A stretch of DNA of 64,000 nt from Lachnospiraceae bacterium NK4A144 (GTDB taxonomy: Bacteria > Bacillota > Clostridia > Lachnospirales > Lachnospiraceae). The translations under genes and the position numbers were made by a program. The stretch is from positions 186,001-250,000 of the forward strand of contig AUJT01000002.1 in NCBI GenBank assembly GCA_000424365.1, written 5' to 3'. This document shows, piece by piece, positions 45,246-54,567 of this stretch. The notes below the pieces were generated by a model. The model did not search any database. It saw nothing but the letters and a program-made list of their open reading frames with translations, and was not told where the DNA came from. Position 1 is the first letter of the stretch; each line of letters begins with the position of its first letter.

Positions 45246-45596
45246 TCAACTCAAACTAGCCATTATTATTCCTGCAATTATCAATACACACGATAACAAT
45301 AATTTCAGATTAAAACTTTCACCCAACAAATATACCGAAAATATTGTTATAAGAATATAAACACCACCATAGACAACTGGTGAAATATATGTTAATGAAA
45401 ACAATTGAAGAATATAAATCCATAAAGCAAAGCTAATTGTATACAACAATAATCCAAATACAAATAGTACTGATATCGTCAAACTAGCCTTGCCATCTAC
45501 TAAGGATATTCTTACATCACTTCCGCCCTTTTTTATTAAAACCATTCCCAGTGAACTAGCAAGCGCATACAACAATACAATTATAATTTTCAACAT
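45246..45596 (-). CDS. Small EamA/SMR-like membrane transporter
   Basis: A 116-residue protein with four predicted helices, the SMR/EamA-half size. It begins MLKIIIVLLYALASSLGMVL and ends LKLLLSCVLIIAGIIMAS. SMR-like proteins in glycan loci (ArnE/F types) move lipid-phosphate sugars across the membrane, a role that fits the DPM-like GT2 at 48169. The start is the ATG at 45596 with AAGGAG about nine bases before it; the longer open frame would overlap the upstream oxidoreductase gene. The gap to that gene is then four bases. Confidence 0.72.
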   Translation of the reverse strand: MLKIIIVLLYALASSLGMVLIKKGGSDVRISLVDGKASLTISVLFVFGLLLYTISFALWIYILQLFSLTYISPVVYGGVYILITIFSVYLLGESFNLKLLLSCVLIIAGIIMASLS

Positions 45597-45600
45597 TGCG

Positions 45601-46668
45601 CTATTTCTCCTTAGCATAAACCACAACCTCATTCATTGCACCGACCACCTCACGACCAAGCTCTGCACTAAGTTCGTTGCAAATATGCTGATTATCCTTA
45701 ATCGCATTTAAAAACTTATTAATGCATACATCATGCCCATAAAGAAGCCTTCCACCAATCATATCAAATCCATTTTTTATAAAGCCTTTCCAAAACTGAA
45801 GGCTAAACCCTAGTGATGTTTTTAATACATTCTTTGCAAGATGTTGTCCATCGTTATCCAAAACAATCAGAATATCCTTAAAGTAATCATAAATCGCAAT
45901 TCTCTTTTTACCAATAATAACTATTCCCCACTCACATATTGGTGAGTTAAAATTCATATACATCTGTACCGGAACAGTTCCAGAAACAAGCTGAGCCTCT
46001 AAAAACTTTGGAGTATTATCATTCTTATTAAAAACCGCATTAGCATTTAATACTTTTAATTGTCCTCCAAATTTCCTTGCACAATAAAAGAAATGAGCAG
46101 CTTCATCATAAAACAGCCCTAACGGCAAATCATTATACCACACCGGTAAACGCCTATCGCGATTCGAAAGCTGTAATTCTAATATAGATTGTATCTCACC
46201 CAATTTCCCATCTTTAACTATTCTTTCTAATTTCATCATACCATTTGAAAACTGAAAAGAATGCATTACCCCTAATACTAATTTCTTTTCTCTAGAAAGA
46301 GCAATCACCCTATCACATTCGTCCACACTCATCATCATTGGTTTCTCTACCAAAACATGTTTTCCAGTTTTCAAGCAAGCTTCAACAACAGGAAAGTGCT
46401 GCTTTGGCGGTGTTCCAATAATAACTGCATCAATATCGTTCACGAACCAAGGTATTTCCAACAATTGTGTGTACGCATCTTTTTCATCGCTTATTGCAAT
46501 ACTATTTACATTTCGAAGATCTGAATGACGCTTCTTTGTTCTCTCAATTTTTTTCTGATCATTACTAATTAATCCCACTATATCAACATCTTTATTTCTT
46601 TTTATTGCCGGTATATGCCTGCTATTAGAAATATTACCGCACCCTATTACACAAATTTTTATACTCAT
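45601..46668 (-). CDS. Gfo/Idh/MocA family oxidoreductase
   Basis: A 355-residue NAD(P)-dependent sugar oxidoreductase. The N-terminal nucleotide-binding motif is KICVIGCGNISNSRHIPAI, followed by VIIGTPPKQHFPVVEACLKTG and the catalytic VLVEKPMMMS (EKP). The C-terminal domain has LYDEAAHFFYCAR-like FYDEAAHFFYCARKFGG, with the H of D-x4-H. Such enzymes oxidise, reduce or isomerise nucleotide-linked sugars. It overlaps the GT4 gene by four bases (ATGA) and lies four bases upstream of the SMR-like gene. Confidence 0.88.
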   Translation of the reverse strand: MSIKICVIGCGNISNSRHIPAIKRNKDVDIVGLISNDQKKIERTKKRHSDLRNVNSIAISDEKDAYTQLLEIPWFVNDIDAVIIGTPPKQHFPVVEACLKTGKHVLVEKPMMMSVDECDRVIALSREKKLVLGVMHSFQFSNGMMKLERIVKDGKLGEIQSILELQLSNRDRRLPVWYNDLPLGLFYDEAAHFFYCARKFGGQLKVLNANAVFNKNDNTPKFLEAQLVSGTVPVQMYMNFNSPICEWGIVIIGKKRIAIYDYFKDILIVLDNDGQHLAKNVLKTSLGFSLQFWKGFIKNGFDMIGGRLLYGHDVCINKFLNAIKDNQHICNELSAELGREVVGAMNEVVVYAKEK

Positions 46669-47804
46669 CTTATTTTCTCCATTATTTTATTTAACTCCTC
46701 GGCTGTATTATCCCAAGTAAAAAATTTTTTAACTCTCTCTTTACCTGCTTGAGCAATACGATTTCTCAAAGAAACATCCATCTTTAATACATCATCTATT
46801 GATCCCACAAGCTTATTTACATTGTAACCATAAATTACACTTCCAAACCGTTCATCAATAATAACTTCTTTTGCGCCACCACGATCTGTCGTAATAACAT
46901 ATACTCCTGCAGCCATCGCCTCTAAAACACACGTGGGTAATCCCTCGGGATATAATGTTGGAAAGCAAAAGATAGTAGCATCCGAAATCACTTTGATAAC
47001 ACCTTCAAAATCCAGTTTGCCTGTAAAAACAATATCCTTGTCAGCTCCATATTCTTTCTTTAATTGAATAAAATCTGAACCATCACCAATCAAAACCAGC
47101 TTCAATGACGGGTATATTTCTTTCAATTTTTGATATGAAATAACAAGATCGAATACTCCTTTCTCTCTCATTATTCGCCCACTGTAAGCAATCACATACT
47201 CACTATGATCGTTCTTTTCTTTTCTATTAATAATATCCTGAATATAGTTATAATCAATCGCATTATATAGCGTTCCAATTGCCTGCACTCCAAAATGTTT
47301 TAACCATAAACCACATTCTTCAGAGACTCCTACAAAATATCTACAAGTTTTTTTTACAAAATACGTTAGAACATGTTCATATAATTCCCCTATCTTTTCG
47401 ACAAAATAATTACTAAATTCTATATGACCGGTTCCATGTTCAATAACTATTGCAGGTATATTATTTTTTTGAGCAAATTTCGCTGCAACATATGATAACA
47501 AGTAAAACTTTGTATTAATAACAGCATAATCGATTTTTTGATTCACTAACCATCGGAAAACGGTTCTATTTCTTTTACTAAACCTTACAAAAGGTAACCT
47601 ATCATTCATTACAGATATACTGTCTAATCTTATTACTTCAATACCATCATATATCAACTTTTGTGGTTGTCCCTCCATTTGAGATGTGACAACAATAACT
47701 CTATTTCCCTTTTCCTGTAGTTTTTTTGCCAAATTATATGTATATCTCTCTACACCCCCCAGGTATGGAATAAAATGTGACGCAAACAAGCAATAAACAC
47801 TCAT
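46665..47804 (-). CDS. GT4 family glycosyltransferase
   Basis: A 379-residue GT-B transferase. N-terminal FASHFIPYLGGVERYTYNLA is the usual glycine-rich loop, and the donor domain has VIAYSGRIMREKGVFDLV, KLVLIGDGSDF, and the EX7E block FPTLYPEGLPTCVLEAMAAG. It overlaps the oxidoreductase gene and the DUF2304 gene by four bases each, so it is part of a strictly coupled set. Sugar unknown. Confidence 0.92.
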   Translation of the reverse strand: MSVYCLFASHFIPYLGGVERYTYNLAKKLQEKGNRVIVVTSQMEGQPQKLIYDGIEVIRLDSISVMNDRLPFVRFSKRNRTVFRWLVNQKIDYAVINTKFYLLSYVAAKFAQKNNIPAIVIEHGTGHIEFSNYFVEKIGELYEHVLTYFVKKTCRYFVGVSEECGLWLKHFGVQAIGTLYNAIDYNYIQDIINRKEKNDHSEYVIAYSGRIMREKGVFDLVISYQKLKEIYPSLKLVLIGDGSDFIQLKKEYGADKDIVFTGKLDFEGVIKVISDATIFCFPTLYPEGLPTCVLEAMAAGVYVITTDRGGAKEVIIDERFGSVIYGYNVNKLVGSIDDVLKMDVSLRNRIAQAGKERVKKFFTWDNTAEELNKIMEKIR

Positions 47805-48172
47805 TGATCTGTTTCCTTTGCAAAGTATTCTAAATTTCTAAGTCTCTCTTCAACAATAGCCAATTCTTGAATAAGCCTTTTATTTGTCTCATTTAATCTA
47901 GATACTATATGTGTAAGTGAAAAAGCAAGAATTAACAAAAATGATATAAGCGTTAGAAAAAGAAAATTTACATCAGAATAGACACCTAGCAGACTAGAAA
48001 GATATTTTAAAATGGATGGAAAAACTGCAAACAGAAGTAGAAATCCACTTGTCAAAAGCCACAATAAAGTATATTTCAATATTGTCACCCTATCTTTTAA
48101 CATTTTTACGATAACAATCAAGTAAACTATCGCAGAAACAACAAGTATTATATGAAATCTCTCAGTAATCAT
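47801..48172 (-). CDS. DUF2304 family small membrane protein
   Basis: A 123-residue protein with three membrane helices (FHIILVVSAIVYLIVIVKML, LKYTLLWLLTSGFLLLFAVF, FLTLISFLLILAFSLTHIV) and a short coiled coil at the end. DUF2304 proteins are commonly encoded directly after a DPM-like GT2 and may anchor it. Here the order is the same, with four-base overlaps on both sides. Its exact biochemical role is not established. Confidence 0.85.
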   Translation of the reverse strand: MITERFHIILVVSAIVYLIVIVKMLKDRVTILKYTLLWLLTSGFLLLFAVFPSILKYLSSLLGVYSDVNFLFLTLISFLLILAFSLTHIVSRLNETNKRLIQELAIVEERLRNLEYFAKETDQ

Positions 48173-48870
48173 GTTCTCTTCTCCTTCTGGATACTTGCTA
48201 TCAATATAGCAATAGCAACTTTAATCATATAATAAACTGCTTTACTAGCATTGATAGAACTACTTCCTCCCTGTCTCTCCAACATCTCTACAGGTATTTC
48301 CTGTATAACAGCACCTTTCTTGTATGCTTTTACAATTGCCTCAGGTTCAGGATAATCCTGAGGATAGTCAAATGCATAAAACTCAATCATTTTTCTGCCA
48401 ACAGCTCTAAAGCCGCTTGTTACATCATATATTCTCTGGCCTGTAATAACCTTTATCATGTTGCTTAAAATCGATATTCCGCTTCTTCTAAGAAAGCTTG
48501 ACTGAAACCCTTTTTTATCGATAAATCTTGATCCTATACAGATATCAGCAACTCCATCCTCTATAGGCTTAACCAATGAATCCAACCACGATACATCATG
48601 CTGTCCATCTCCATCCATCTGTATCGCCACATCATAATCATTCTTTAATGCATATCTATATCCAGCTTGTACCGCCCCCCCTATGCCAAGATTACAACTT
48701 AAATCAAGAAACGGTATTCTGTTATTCTTTAATAATTCTGCAGTACCGTCTTTAGAGCAATCATTTATGACAATATAATCATATTCGCCTTGCTTTATAT
48801 TGATATTTTTTACAACTCTCAATATATTATCTTCCTCGTTGTAAGCAGGTATTATTATTAATTTTTTCAT
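48169..48870 (-). CDS. DPM1-like GT2 glycosyltransferase
   Basis: A 233-residue GT2 enzyme. MKKLIIIPAYNEEDNILRVV, YIVINDCSKDGTAELL and the metal motif MDGDGQHD are the polyprenyl-phosphate hexose synthase signatures. VTSGFRAVGRKMIEFY and the C-terminal GGSSINASKAVYYMIKVA are usual. The start is the ATG at 48870, with GGGGG six bases before it. It is coupled to the DUF2304 gene (four-base overlap) and lies 36 bases downstream of the DUF2142 membrane protein, which could use its product. Confidence 0.88.
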   Translation of the reverse strand: MKKLIIIPAYNEEDNILRVVKNINIKQGEYDYIVINDCSKDGTAELLKNNRIPFLDLSCNLGIGGAVQAGYRYALKNDYDVAIQMDGDGQHDVSWLDSLVKPIEDGVADICIGSRFIDKKGFQSSFLRRSGISILSNMIKVITGQRIYDVTSGFRAVGRKMIEFYAFDYPQDYPEPEAIVKAYKKGAVIQEIPVEMLERQGGSSSINASKAVYYMIKVAIAILIASIQKEKRT

Positions 48871-48906
48871 CAATTCCCCCATATTTCACTGAGCCTAAAT
48901 TTAGTT

Positions 48907-50370
48907 TTATAAATAGAAAGATTTAACACAAACTATAGCTATAATATTCACATAAAGAACTAACATTACCAAAACAGATTTATCGATATAAACCTTTATT
49001 TTTCCTATTTTGTTTTTTATCAGCCTCATTATTGGCAAAATCAAAAACATAAAAAAAGGTAAAAGATACCTGCCTTGAACCCCATCTATGATCCAATTTC
49101 TGTAAGTTGTCCAAACAACATATAACGAAAATGATATAACTGCATATCCACACAAAAAAATACCAAATTCGAAAAGGCAATCAGAAAATGAAACATCAAA
49201 TTCATCTCCCATGGCCGAAAAAACAACTATGACTGTAATTATTATCAGCAATAAACGTCCACATACTCCAGGTAAATGAATATCAAGAGACCCTAAATGC
49301 ATTCCAAGCATCATGTCAATATAAGAACCACCCTTTTCCATTAACGTTTGAACCAACACTTTAAAAAAGAAAAACGGATGTGTAATACTATATGTTGTCT
49401 GATTCTGAACATCCATTCCAGGTAAAATATCGAATAAATACCTTGAAGCCTGACGCATCCATACCCCATCCACTATAAGTGCAGGAAGGATTAATAAAAC
49501 TTTTTTCATGTAAGCCTTTAATCCCTTTCCCCAAAAAAATGTCGGTATAGTCAAAACATACAAACCAACAATAAAGTATATATTTTTACACGCGGAAATT
49601 ACTACTATAGAGCATAAAAGAACACCATAATCTAATTTAGTAATTTCTTTCTTATCCTTTATATAAAGTGTGTACGCAACAATCAAAAAAGCAACCGCAT
49701 TCGTCATCGCATCTGGTGATATACTCCCCATCTGCTGTAATGTCATTGGTAAAATCATGATAGTAAACAACACTTCTTTTCCAAAAGGTATTTTTTTTAA
49801 TGCTACACATTCAATTAAAAATGCGACAAAAAAATTAGCAAACCTAGCACCAAAAAAAAGGATCTTAATACTTCCTGTAAAAACTCTCAAAAGCGAAATC
49901 ATTACTGACTGTGGAAAAAAACATATAGGGAAATATGTTGCTGCAGCAACAAAAACCCACTTTATCTTTATATCCCCAAGTTCTTTACCATCCCACACAT
50001 GCCCCAAAAGATCCTCTGGCAGATAATCAAATCCTCCTTTATCAGTTACCGTTGTCACAAATTTACCCTCAGAAATCTCATATGCTCTAACAAAATGCGA
50101 ACCTTCATCTGGAACAACCTTTGTTGAAAATAGATATATCACCCCCATCAAAAAAAGTATAACCATATATTGATATTCTTTTTTTATAGGCAACTTCAAT
50201 AAAGCAACAGATAGTAAAAAAATAATAATTGCCGGGATCATAGATAACATATTGCCACCATGGCCAACTACCTTATCCAAACTATACTTTACTATTGATC
50301 CAAAACAAAGAAATCCCAACAAATAATATAACCACATCTCTTTGTTGAATACTTTTTTCAAACCATTCAC
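48907..50370 (-). CDS. DUF2142 membrane protein (GT-C-like)
   Basis: A 487-residue polytopic protein with about ten helices. VVPDEGSHFVRAYEISEGKF after the second or third helix is the DUF2142 signature, whose DE-x2-H pattern recalls GT-C active sites. MTLQQMGSISPDAMTNAVAF is also typical. The real start is probably the GTG at 50370 (V-N-G-L-K-K), with GGGAGG eight bases before it; the longer frame begins inside the RgpF-like gene. The protein likely glycosylates an exported polymer with the lipid-linked sugar of the coupled GT2. Confidence 0.8.
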   Translation of the reverse strand: MNGLKKVFNKEMWLYYLLGFLCFGSIVKYSLDKVVGHGGNMLSMIPAIIIFLLSVALLKLPIKKEYQYMVILFLMGVIYLFSTKVVPDEGSHFVRAYEISEGKFVTTVTDKGGFDYLPEDLLGHVWDGKELGDIKIKWVFVAAATYFPICFFPQSVMISLLRVFTGSIKILFFGARFANFFVAFLIECVALKKIPFGKEVLFTIMILPMTLQQMGSISPDAMTNAVAFLIVAYTLYIKDKKEITKLDYGVLLCSIVVISACKNIYFIVGLYVLTIPTFFWGKGLKAYMKKVLLILPALIVDGVWMRQASRYLFDILPGMDVQNQTTYSITHPFFFFKVLVQTLMEKGGSYIDMMLGMHLGSLDIHLPGVCGRLLLIIITVIVVFSAMGDEFDVSFSDCLFEFGIFLCGYAVISFSLYVVWTTYRNWIIDGVQGRYLLPFFMFLILPIMRLIKNKIGKIKVYIDKSVLVMLVLYVNIIAIVCVKSFYL

Positions 50371-50393
50371 TCTTACTTCCTCCCTAAATACCA

Positions 50394-52337
50394 TCATTTT
50401 TTTACACAAATATAACTACTAATTCCTCTCTCTTTTAGCATCCTGCATATCTCTTTACGCATTTTTATTCCAGTACATACAACTATACCCGTGTTTTCAT
50501 CAACTTGAAGTTCTGATAATTCATATACTTTTTTTCCGTTAAATTCAGCAACTTCTCTATGTCCATCAGAAACAATATATGCTTCCACATCCTTAAACAA
50601 ATCAGCATATCGAATTGCAAACAACCCCGTACCATAAACGTATATTCGGGTGAATTTCTTCCTAAAATCAATATAATTACTCTTAAACAATTCTATTTCC
50701 AAATCATCAAAAGAACCGTTTCCAAAATATGTATTCTCCATATAATCAGCAGTCATAGATAAAAAACGCATCATATAATTCCCATACATTTCCGCATAAC
50801 GTCTACTTTGTATCTGTCCAACACAAAATCCAGCATCTTGCACGATATACTGCCATAACCTGTCAATTTGAATTTTCTCTACGCTTCCATTCCACTTTGA
50901 AAGTAAGTGTTTCAATACTTCGCCCCTTATCCATAAACAATTTTGAGACGTCATTGGCTGTACTTCATCATCAATCACACATTTTAAGTGCAATTTTTCG
51001 ATATCTCTCTTCACCTTTTCAATATCATCGAACTGATTCCATCCTATATTTCTATAATTCGATGCGTGAAGTACTGCTGGTGGAATCAGAGCCCCCAAAA
51101 ACTTCTTTTCCTCAAACAGTCTTATCACAGCTTTGCAGTACTCTGGACTCTTTATTAGATTTTCCGTATAGTTATACAACGTGGATTTACTAGATGATAT
51201 AAATTCACTTTTTCCTGACAAATCAACATCTGATATAAGGCATACATACCTTTTATCAGCATATTTCTTTAACACGTCAAGCTTATTATTTGTATTAAGA
51301 CAGTCATACGCCTTTTCTCTGTATAGCTTTATGACTGTCAAATCATTAGAACATATTAATACATCAAACTGTTTTCTTAGATCATTTAATATCTCTGCAA
51401 CATCATTCACGGCGCTGACATATTGTGCAAATACAATAATTGTCGTTTTATCCGTATGTATGATATCATCCGGTTCTTCATCCAAAATATAATTTAGACA
51501 GAGAGTTCTCTGCAACATCCTTAAATCCATTGCACCGGATAGACTCTTATAAATAAGGCCAACATCATATTTTGTATTTTTATCTATATAATCCAACGCA
51601 AGTTGAATGTTTTCTGACGTTTGCCAAGAAGATATGTCCTTTCCCAATTCCTGTCGTTTCAAAAAAGGAAAATTACGTTTTTTTATCAACTCATATTGAA
51701 ATGCACCGTACTGATTTTGATTAAACTCAGGATTTTCTGAATCATTTATCTCCGTATTTGCCAATGTAAAATAACTATAACCCAAATCATGGAACTTTTT
51801 TGTGAAACACTTCTCATGATTATCAACAACTCCATTATAATCTCTGTAATATGGCATTTCATTCCAATACTTTTGAAACTCTTCAGTCGTAAACAAAGAA
51901 GAACGAATCGCAATAAAAAACGACTGTATATGCTCAGTAATACTTTCTTTTACATTCTTTGCATTGCCATGCTTAATTAACCCCCAAAAATCACCTTCTC
52001 TAGACTCGGCATCAGCAAAGAATTCTTCAATATCCGAAAATGGTCCAAAAAAGGAATCATTAACCATTACTAATTCTTCATATTTTTCAACCTCACCCCA
52101 ACCAATAAACTTAGTCAGTGCGTCCTTGAAACCGCCTGCATCCAACCCAATATTTTTCCGAAAATAATACTTGTCAGCATATTTTCGTAAATACTCTTCT
52201 CCACTTACAACACTTTCTTCATTACATACAACGATCAACGTTGTAGAAATTTTTTTAAGCTCTTTCAACATATATCCAACATATTCTTCAACAACATTTT
52301 GTGAACTATATGTCAAATAAATAACCAACCTTTTCAT
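50394..52337 (-). CDS. RgpF-like (rhamnan synthesis F) protein with C-terminal YGxG module
   Basis: A 647-residue protein. MKRLVIYLTYSSQNVVEEYV, RKNIGLDAGGFKDALTKF, LVMVNDSFFGPFSDIEEFF and SSLFTTEEFQKYW are the RgpF/rhamnan-synthesis family (a GT-A-like transferase). The middle (about 290-550) repeats similar short motifs (RNIGWNQFDDIEK), as in two-part RgpF proteins. Residues about 564-647 are the module: IYVYGTGLFAIRYADLF, IVSDGHREVAEFNG, VVCTGIKMRKEICRML. I prefer the ATG at 52337 because it gives the family N-terminus, although ATGs at 52367 and 52382 are open and no start has a strong ribosome site. Confidence 0.82.
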   Translation of the reverse strand: MKRLVIYLTYSSQNVVEEYVGYMLKELKKISTTLIVVCNEESVVSGEEYLRKYADKYYFRKNIGLDAGGFKDALTKFIGWGEVEKYEELVMVNDSFFGPFSDIEEFFADAESREGDFWGLIKHGNAKNVKESITEHIQSFFIAIRSSLFTTEEFQKYWNEMPYYRDYNGVVDNHEKCFTKKFHDLGYSYFTLANTEINDSENPEFNQNQYGAFQYELIKKRNFPFLKRQELGKDISSWQTSENIQLALDYIDKNTKYDVGLIYKSLSGAMDLRMLQRTLCLNYILDEEPDDIIHTDKTTIIVFAQYVSAVNDVAEILNDLRKQFDVLICSNDLTVIKLYREKAYDCLNTNNKLDVLKKYADKRYVCLISDVDLSGKSEFISSSKSTLYNYTENLIKSPEYCKAVIRLFEEKKFLGALIPPAVLHASNYRNIGWNQFDDIEKVKRDIEKLHLKCVIDDEVQPMTSQNCLWIRGEVLKHLLSKWNGSVEKIQIDRLWQYIVQDAGFCVGQIQSRRYAEMYGNYMMRFLSMTADYMENTYFGNGSFDDLEIELFKSNYIDFRKKFTRIYVYGTGLFAIRYADLFKDVEAYIVSDGHREVAEFNGKKVYELSELQVDENTGIVVCTGIKMRKEICRMLKERGISSYICVKK

Positions 52338-52363
52338 ATTACCATTACCTAACTGAATTAACT

Positions 52364-53515
52364 TCATGAGTTCAACAGACATTCATTTAAAAAATCATCT
52401 ATATATGCTACTGCCTTTTTCCTCCCTACCTGTATCTTCTTTAGCAGCTCCTCTTTCCCATTAAGAACACACAAAATCATCAGATCATCGTTATCATCTA
52501 TCTCATCCATCCGTTTAACTTTCATCTCATCCATATTTGCGGATTGGTCGTAAACATTTACAATATCTAGCCCTATAGACTTCAACGTATCGAAAACCCT
52601 CTTGCCGACTGCCCCCAATCCATAAAGTGAAATTCGTTTTATATTTTTTTCATAAAGAAATGCAAGAACACGTTCTTTCTGTTCTTGCACCTTTTCTAGG
52701 CGAAGGTCTATCGAATAATTTAGACTCTGAATATAAATTCTATCTGAAATAGTCTTTACAACAATTTCTCTATTTGTCTCACTTAGAAGATTATTATCTA
52801 CAATCAACCTTCTCATCTCTTCAAGTGCTTCAACATTCCTCATCCTATTTAATGAAGTATTGGAATCTGACTCTCGATGAGTATACAAAACCTTATCACA
52901 TAAATTAAACTTTTTGCCGGCATCTTTCATCAAAACCCACAAAAAGGCATCATCGCAGTAACTTGTTTTTAAAATATACTTTTTCCACTCATCAGGAACA
53001 CTTGATTTACGAAGCATAACCTGTCCAGGTGACATAATTCCCCTTAACTTACACAAATAAGAAACATTGTCAAGAACAATATTAAAGTCTTCTGTGTCAT
53101 TCATTATTGCTGCACCTTGACCATAAATCCCATTACAAACTACCCCGTCAACACTTTGTATATTTGCTAACTGCTCGGCAAGATAATCATCAGACCAATC
53201 ATCATCTTGATCCCAAAAACAAATAAACTCCCCCTTCGCTAAGTTTAATCCCTCTACTCTACTTCCATGTATTCCAATATTTTCTTTATGATTTATCACA
53301 GAAACTTGTATATTATCATCTATGATATCATCTATTTCTATTTTTTCTTCCGGACAATCATTTATAAATATCACTTCATATGCTGAATCATTCCTAAGCA
53401 TACGAATATTTTTTATTAACATTTCTTCCAAATGTCGTACGAACTTTTTACCATAAAATAATGGGATTATTATCGTAATCAATATATTCAATTTGCCAAA
53501 CTCCACATTAAACAA
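52364..53515 (-). CDS. GT2 glycosyltransferase with C-terminal YGxG module
   Basis: A 383-residue fusion. The GT2 domain is less typical: ITIIIPLFYGKKFVRHLEEM, VIFINDCPEEKIEI (in place of VDDGS), NHKENIGIHGSRVEGLNLA and the metal motif CFWDQDDDWSDDYL. Residues about 294-383 form the module: ISLYGLGAVGKRVFDTL, NVYDQSANMDEMKV, MILCVLNGKEELLKKI. It lies 26 bases upstream of the RgpF-like gene and 109 bases downstream of the TylF-like gene start. Substrate unknown. Confidence 0.83.
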   Translation of the reverse strand: MFNVEFGKLNILITIIIPLFYGKKFVRHLEEMLIKNIRMLRNDSAYEVIFINDCPEEKIEIDDIIDDNIQVSVINHKENIGIHGSRVEGLNLAKGEFICFWDQDDDWSDDYLAEQLANIQSVDGVVCNGIYGQGAAIMNDTEDFNIVLDNVSYLCKLRGIMSPGQVMLRKSSVPDEWKKYILKTSYCDDAFLWVLMKDAGKKFNLCDKVLYTHRESDSNTSLNRMRNVEALEEMRRLIVDNNLLSETNREIVVKTISDRIYIQSLNYSIDLRLEKVQEQKERVLAFLYEKNIKRISLYGLGAVGKRVFDTLKSIGLDIVNVYDQSANMDEMKVKRMDEIDDNDDLMILCVLNGKEELLKKIQVGRKKAVAYIDDFLNECLLNS

Positions 53516-53624
53516 CTAAATCAAAACAATTATTACAAGTATTAAAACATTCTTCAAAATCTTGTAGGCTTTTACCTTATTTATCTTAATGAATCTATCC
53601 GTCTATCAAGCCAATCTCATTATT

Positions 53625-54527
53625 TTACTTCACGATTGCAATACTACATCCATCTGCTATAGGCATCTTCTTAAGTCTTATATTATGCACATTTTCATAA
53701 TCACAAACTGCTTTTTTTACGCCTGGTAATTCAGGATGAAAATAATCATGCATTAGAATAACTCCACCCTTGACCATTCTTGGAACAAAAAATTCTAACC
53801 CATCAAGCATTGGTTTATACAAATCCATATCCAAATTCACAAAGCAAAAAACATCATTAACTTCTTTTGCTGATTCCGGAAAATATCCTTTATGTATCTC
53901 ACATTTTTCTAAATGAGGCATTCTCGACCTTACAATTTCTTCATTGGTACATTCAAACCTACTTACATCATTAAAACCTCCTTTCATGAAATTGCCATCA
54001 TTTATATCTCTTTCTATCTGCAGGTCTTGTTCTGAAAAGCCCTCAAAAGTATCAAATAAGTACAATTTTCTGTTAGAAAAATACTTGTTTAAATATTCCG
54101 CGAACTCTCCCCTATTTACGCCACACTCTGCAACACTTCCTTCTTTTATTTCTTCACTTGCATACTCTGAAAAATATCTAACCCATGACACTCTTGGATC
54201 AATTTTTTCATCATATCTATTTATACTTGAAAAACATGCCGTCATTAACTCTCTATCCAATACCAAACAACTGATTTTATCTTCTTCTACTCCCTCATTC
54301 TTCAATTGATCATAAATCTCATTTATAAATTTTCTTTTACCAACAGAAATAATAATCTTATCATAATTGAGATTTCCAATCTCATTTATTTTATACACTC
54401 TATACTTGCAATACTCACCAACAACATTATTATCAACAAAGCCTATGATTGATGATTGATTAGATTTCTCTATATAGCTTGCTAGTACTGCTCCATTGTT
54501 TCCTGCACCAAAAATCAAAATTTTCAT
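53625..54527 (-). CDS. TylF-like O-methyltransferase with N-terminal FGxG module
   Basis: A 300-residue fusion. Residues 1 to about 95 are the module: MKILIFGAGNNGAVLASYI, GFVDNNVVGEYCKYRVY, KIIISVGKRKFINEIYDQL. A macrocin-O-methyltransferase (TylF) domain follows: WVRYFSEYASEEIKEGSVAE, CGVNRGEFAEYLNKYF (SAM loop), YLFDTFEGFSEQDL, CFVNLDMDLYKPMLDGLEFF and GGVILMHDYFHPELPGVKKAV, with the metal-binding aspartates of the family. TylF-type enzymes methylate sugar hydroxyls. It lies 40 bases after the GT32 gene start. Confidence 0.86.
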   Translation of the reverse strand: MKILIFGAGNNGAVLASYIEKSNQSSIIGFVDNNVVGEYCKYRVYKINEIGNLNYDKIIISVGKRKFINEIYDQLKNEGVEEDKISCLVLDRELMTACFSSINRYDEKIDPRVSWVRYFSEYASEEIKEGSVAECGVNRGEFAEYLNKYFSNRKLYLFDTFEGFSEQDLQIERDINDGNFMKGGFNDVSRFECTNEEIVRSRMPHLEKCEIHKGYFPESAKEVNDVFCFVNLDMDLYKPMLDGLEFFVPRMVKGGVILMHDYFHPELPGVKKAVCDYENVHNIRLKKMPIADGCSIAIVK

Positions 54528-54567
54528 TTATACTATTCCTCTCTCATATAAAATAAATGTATTAATA

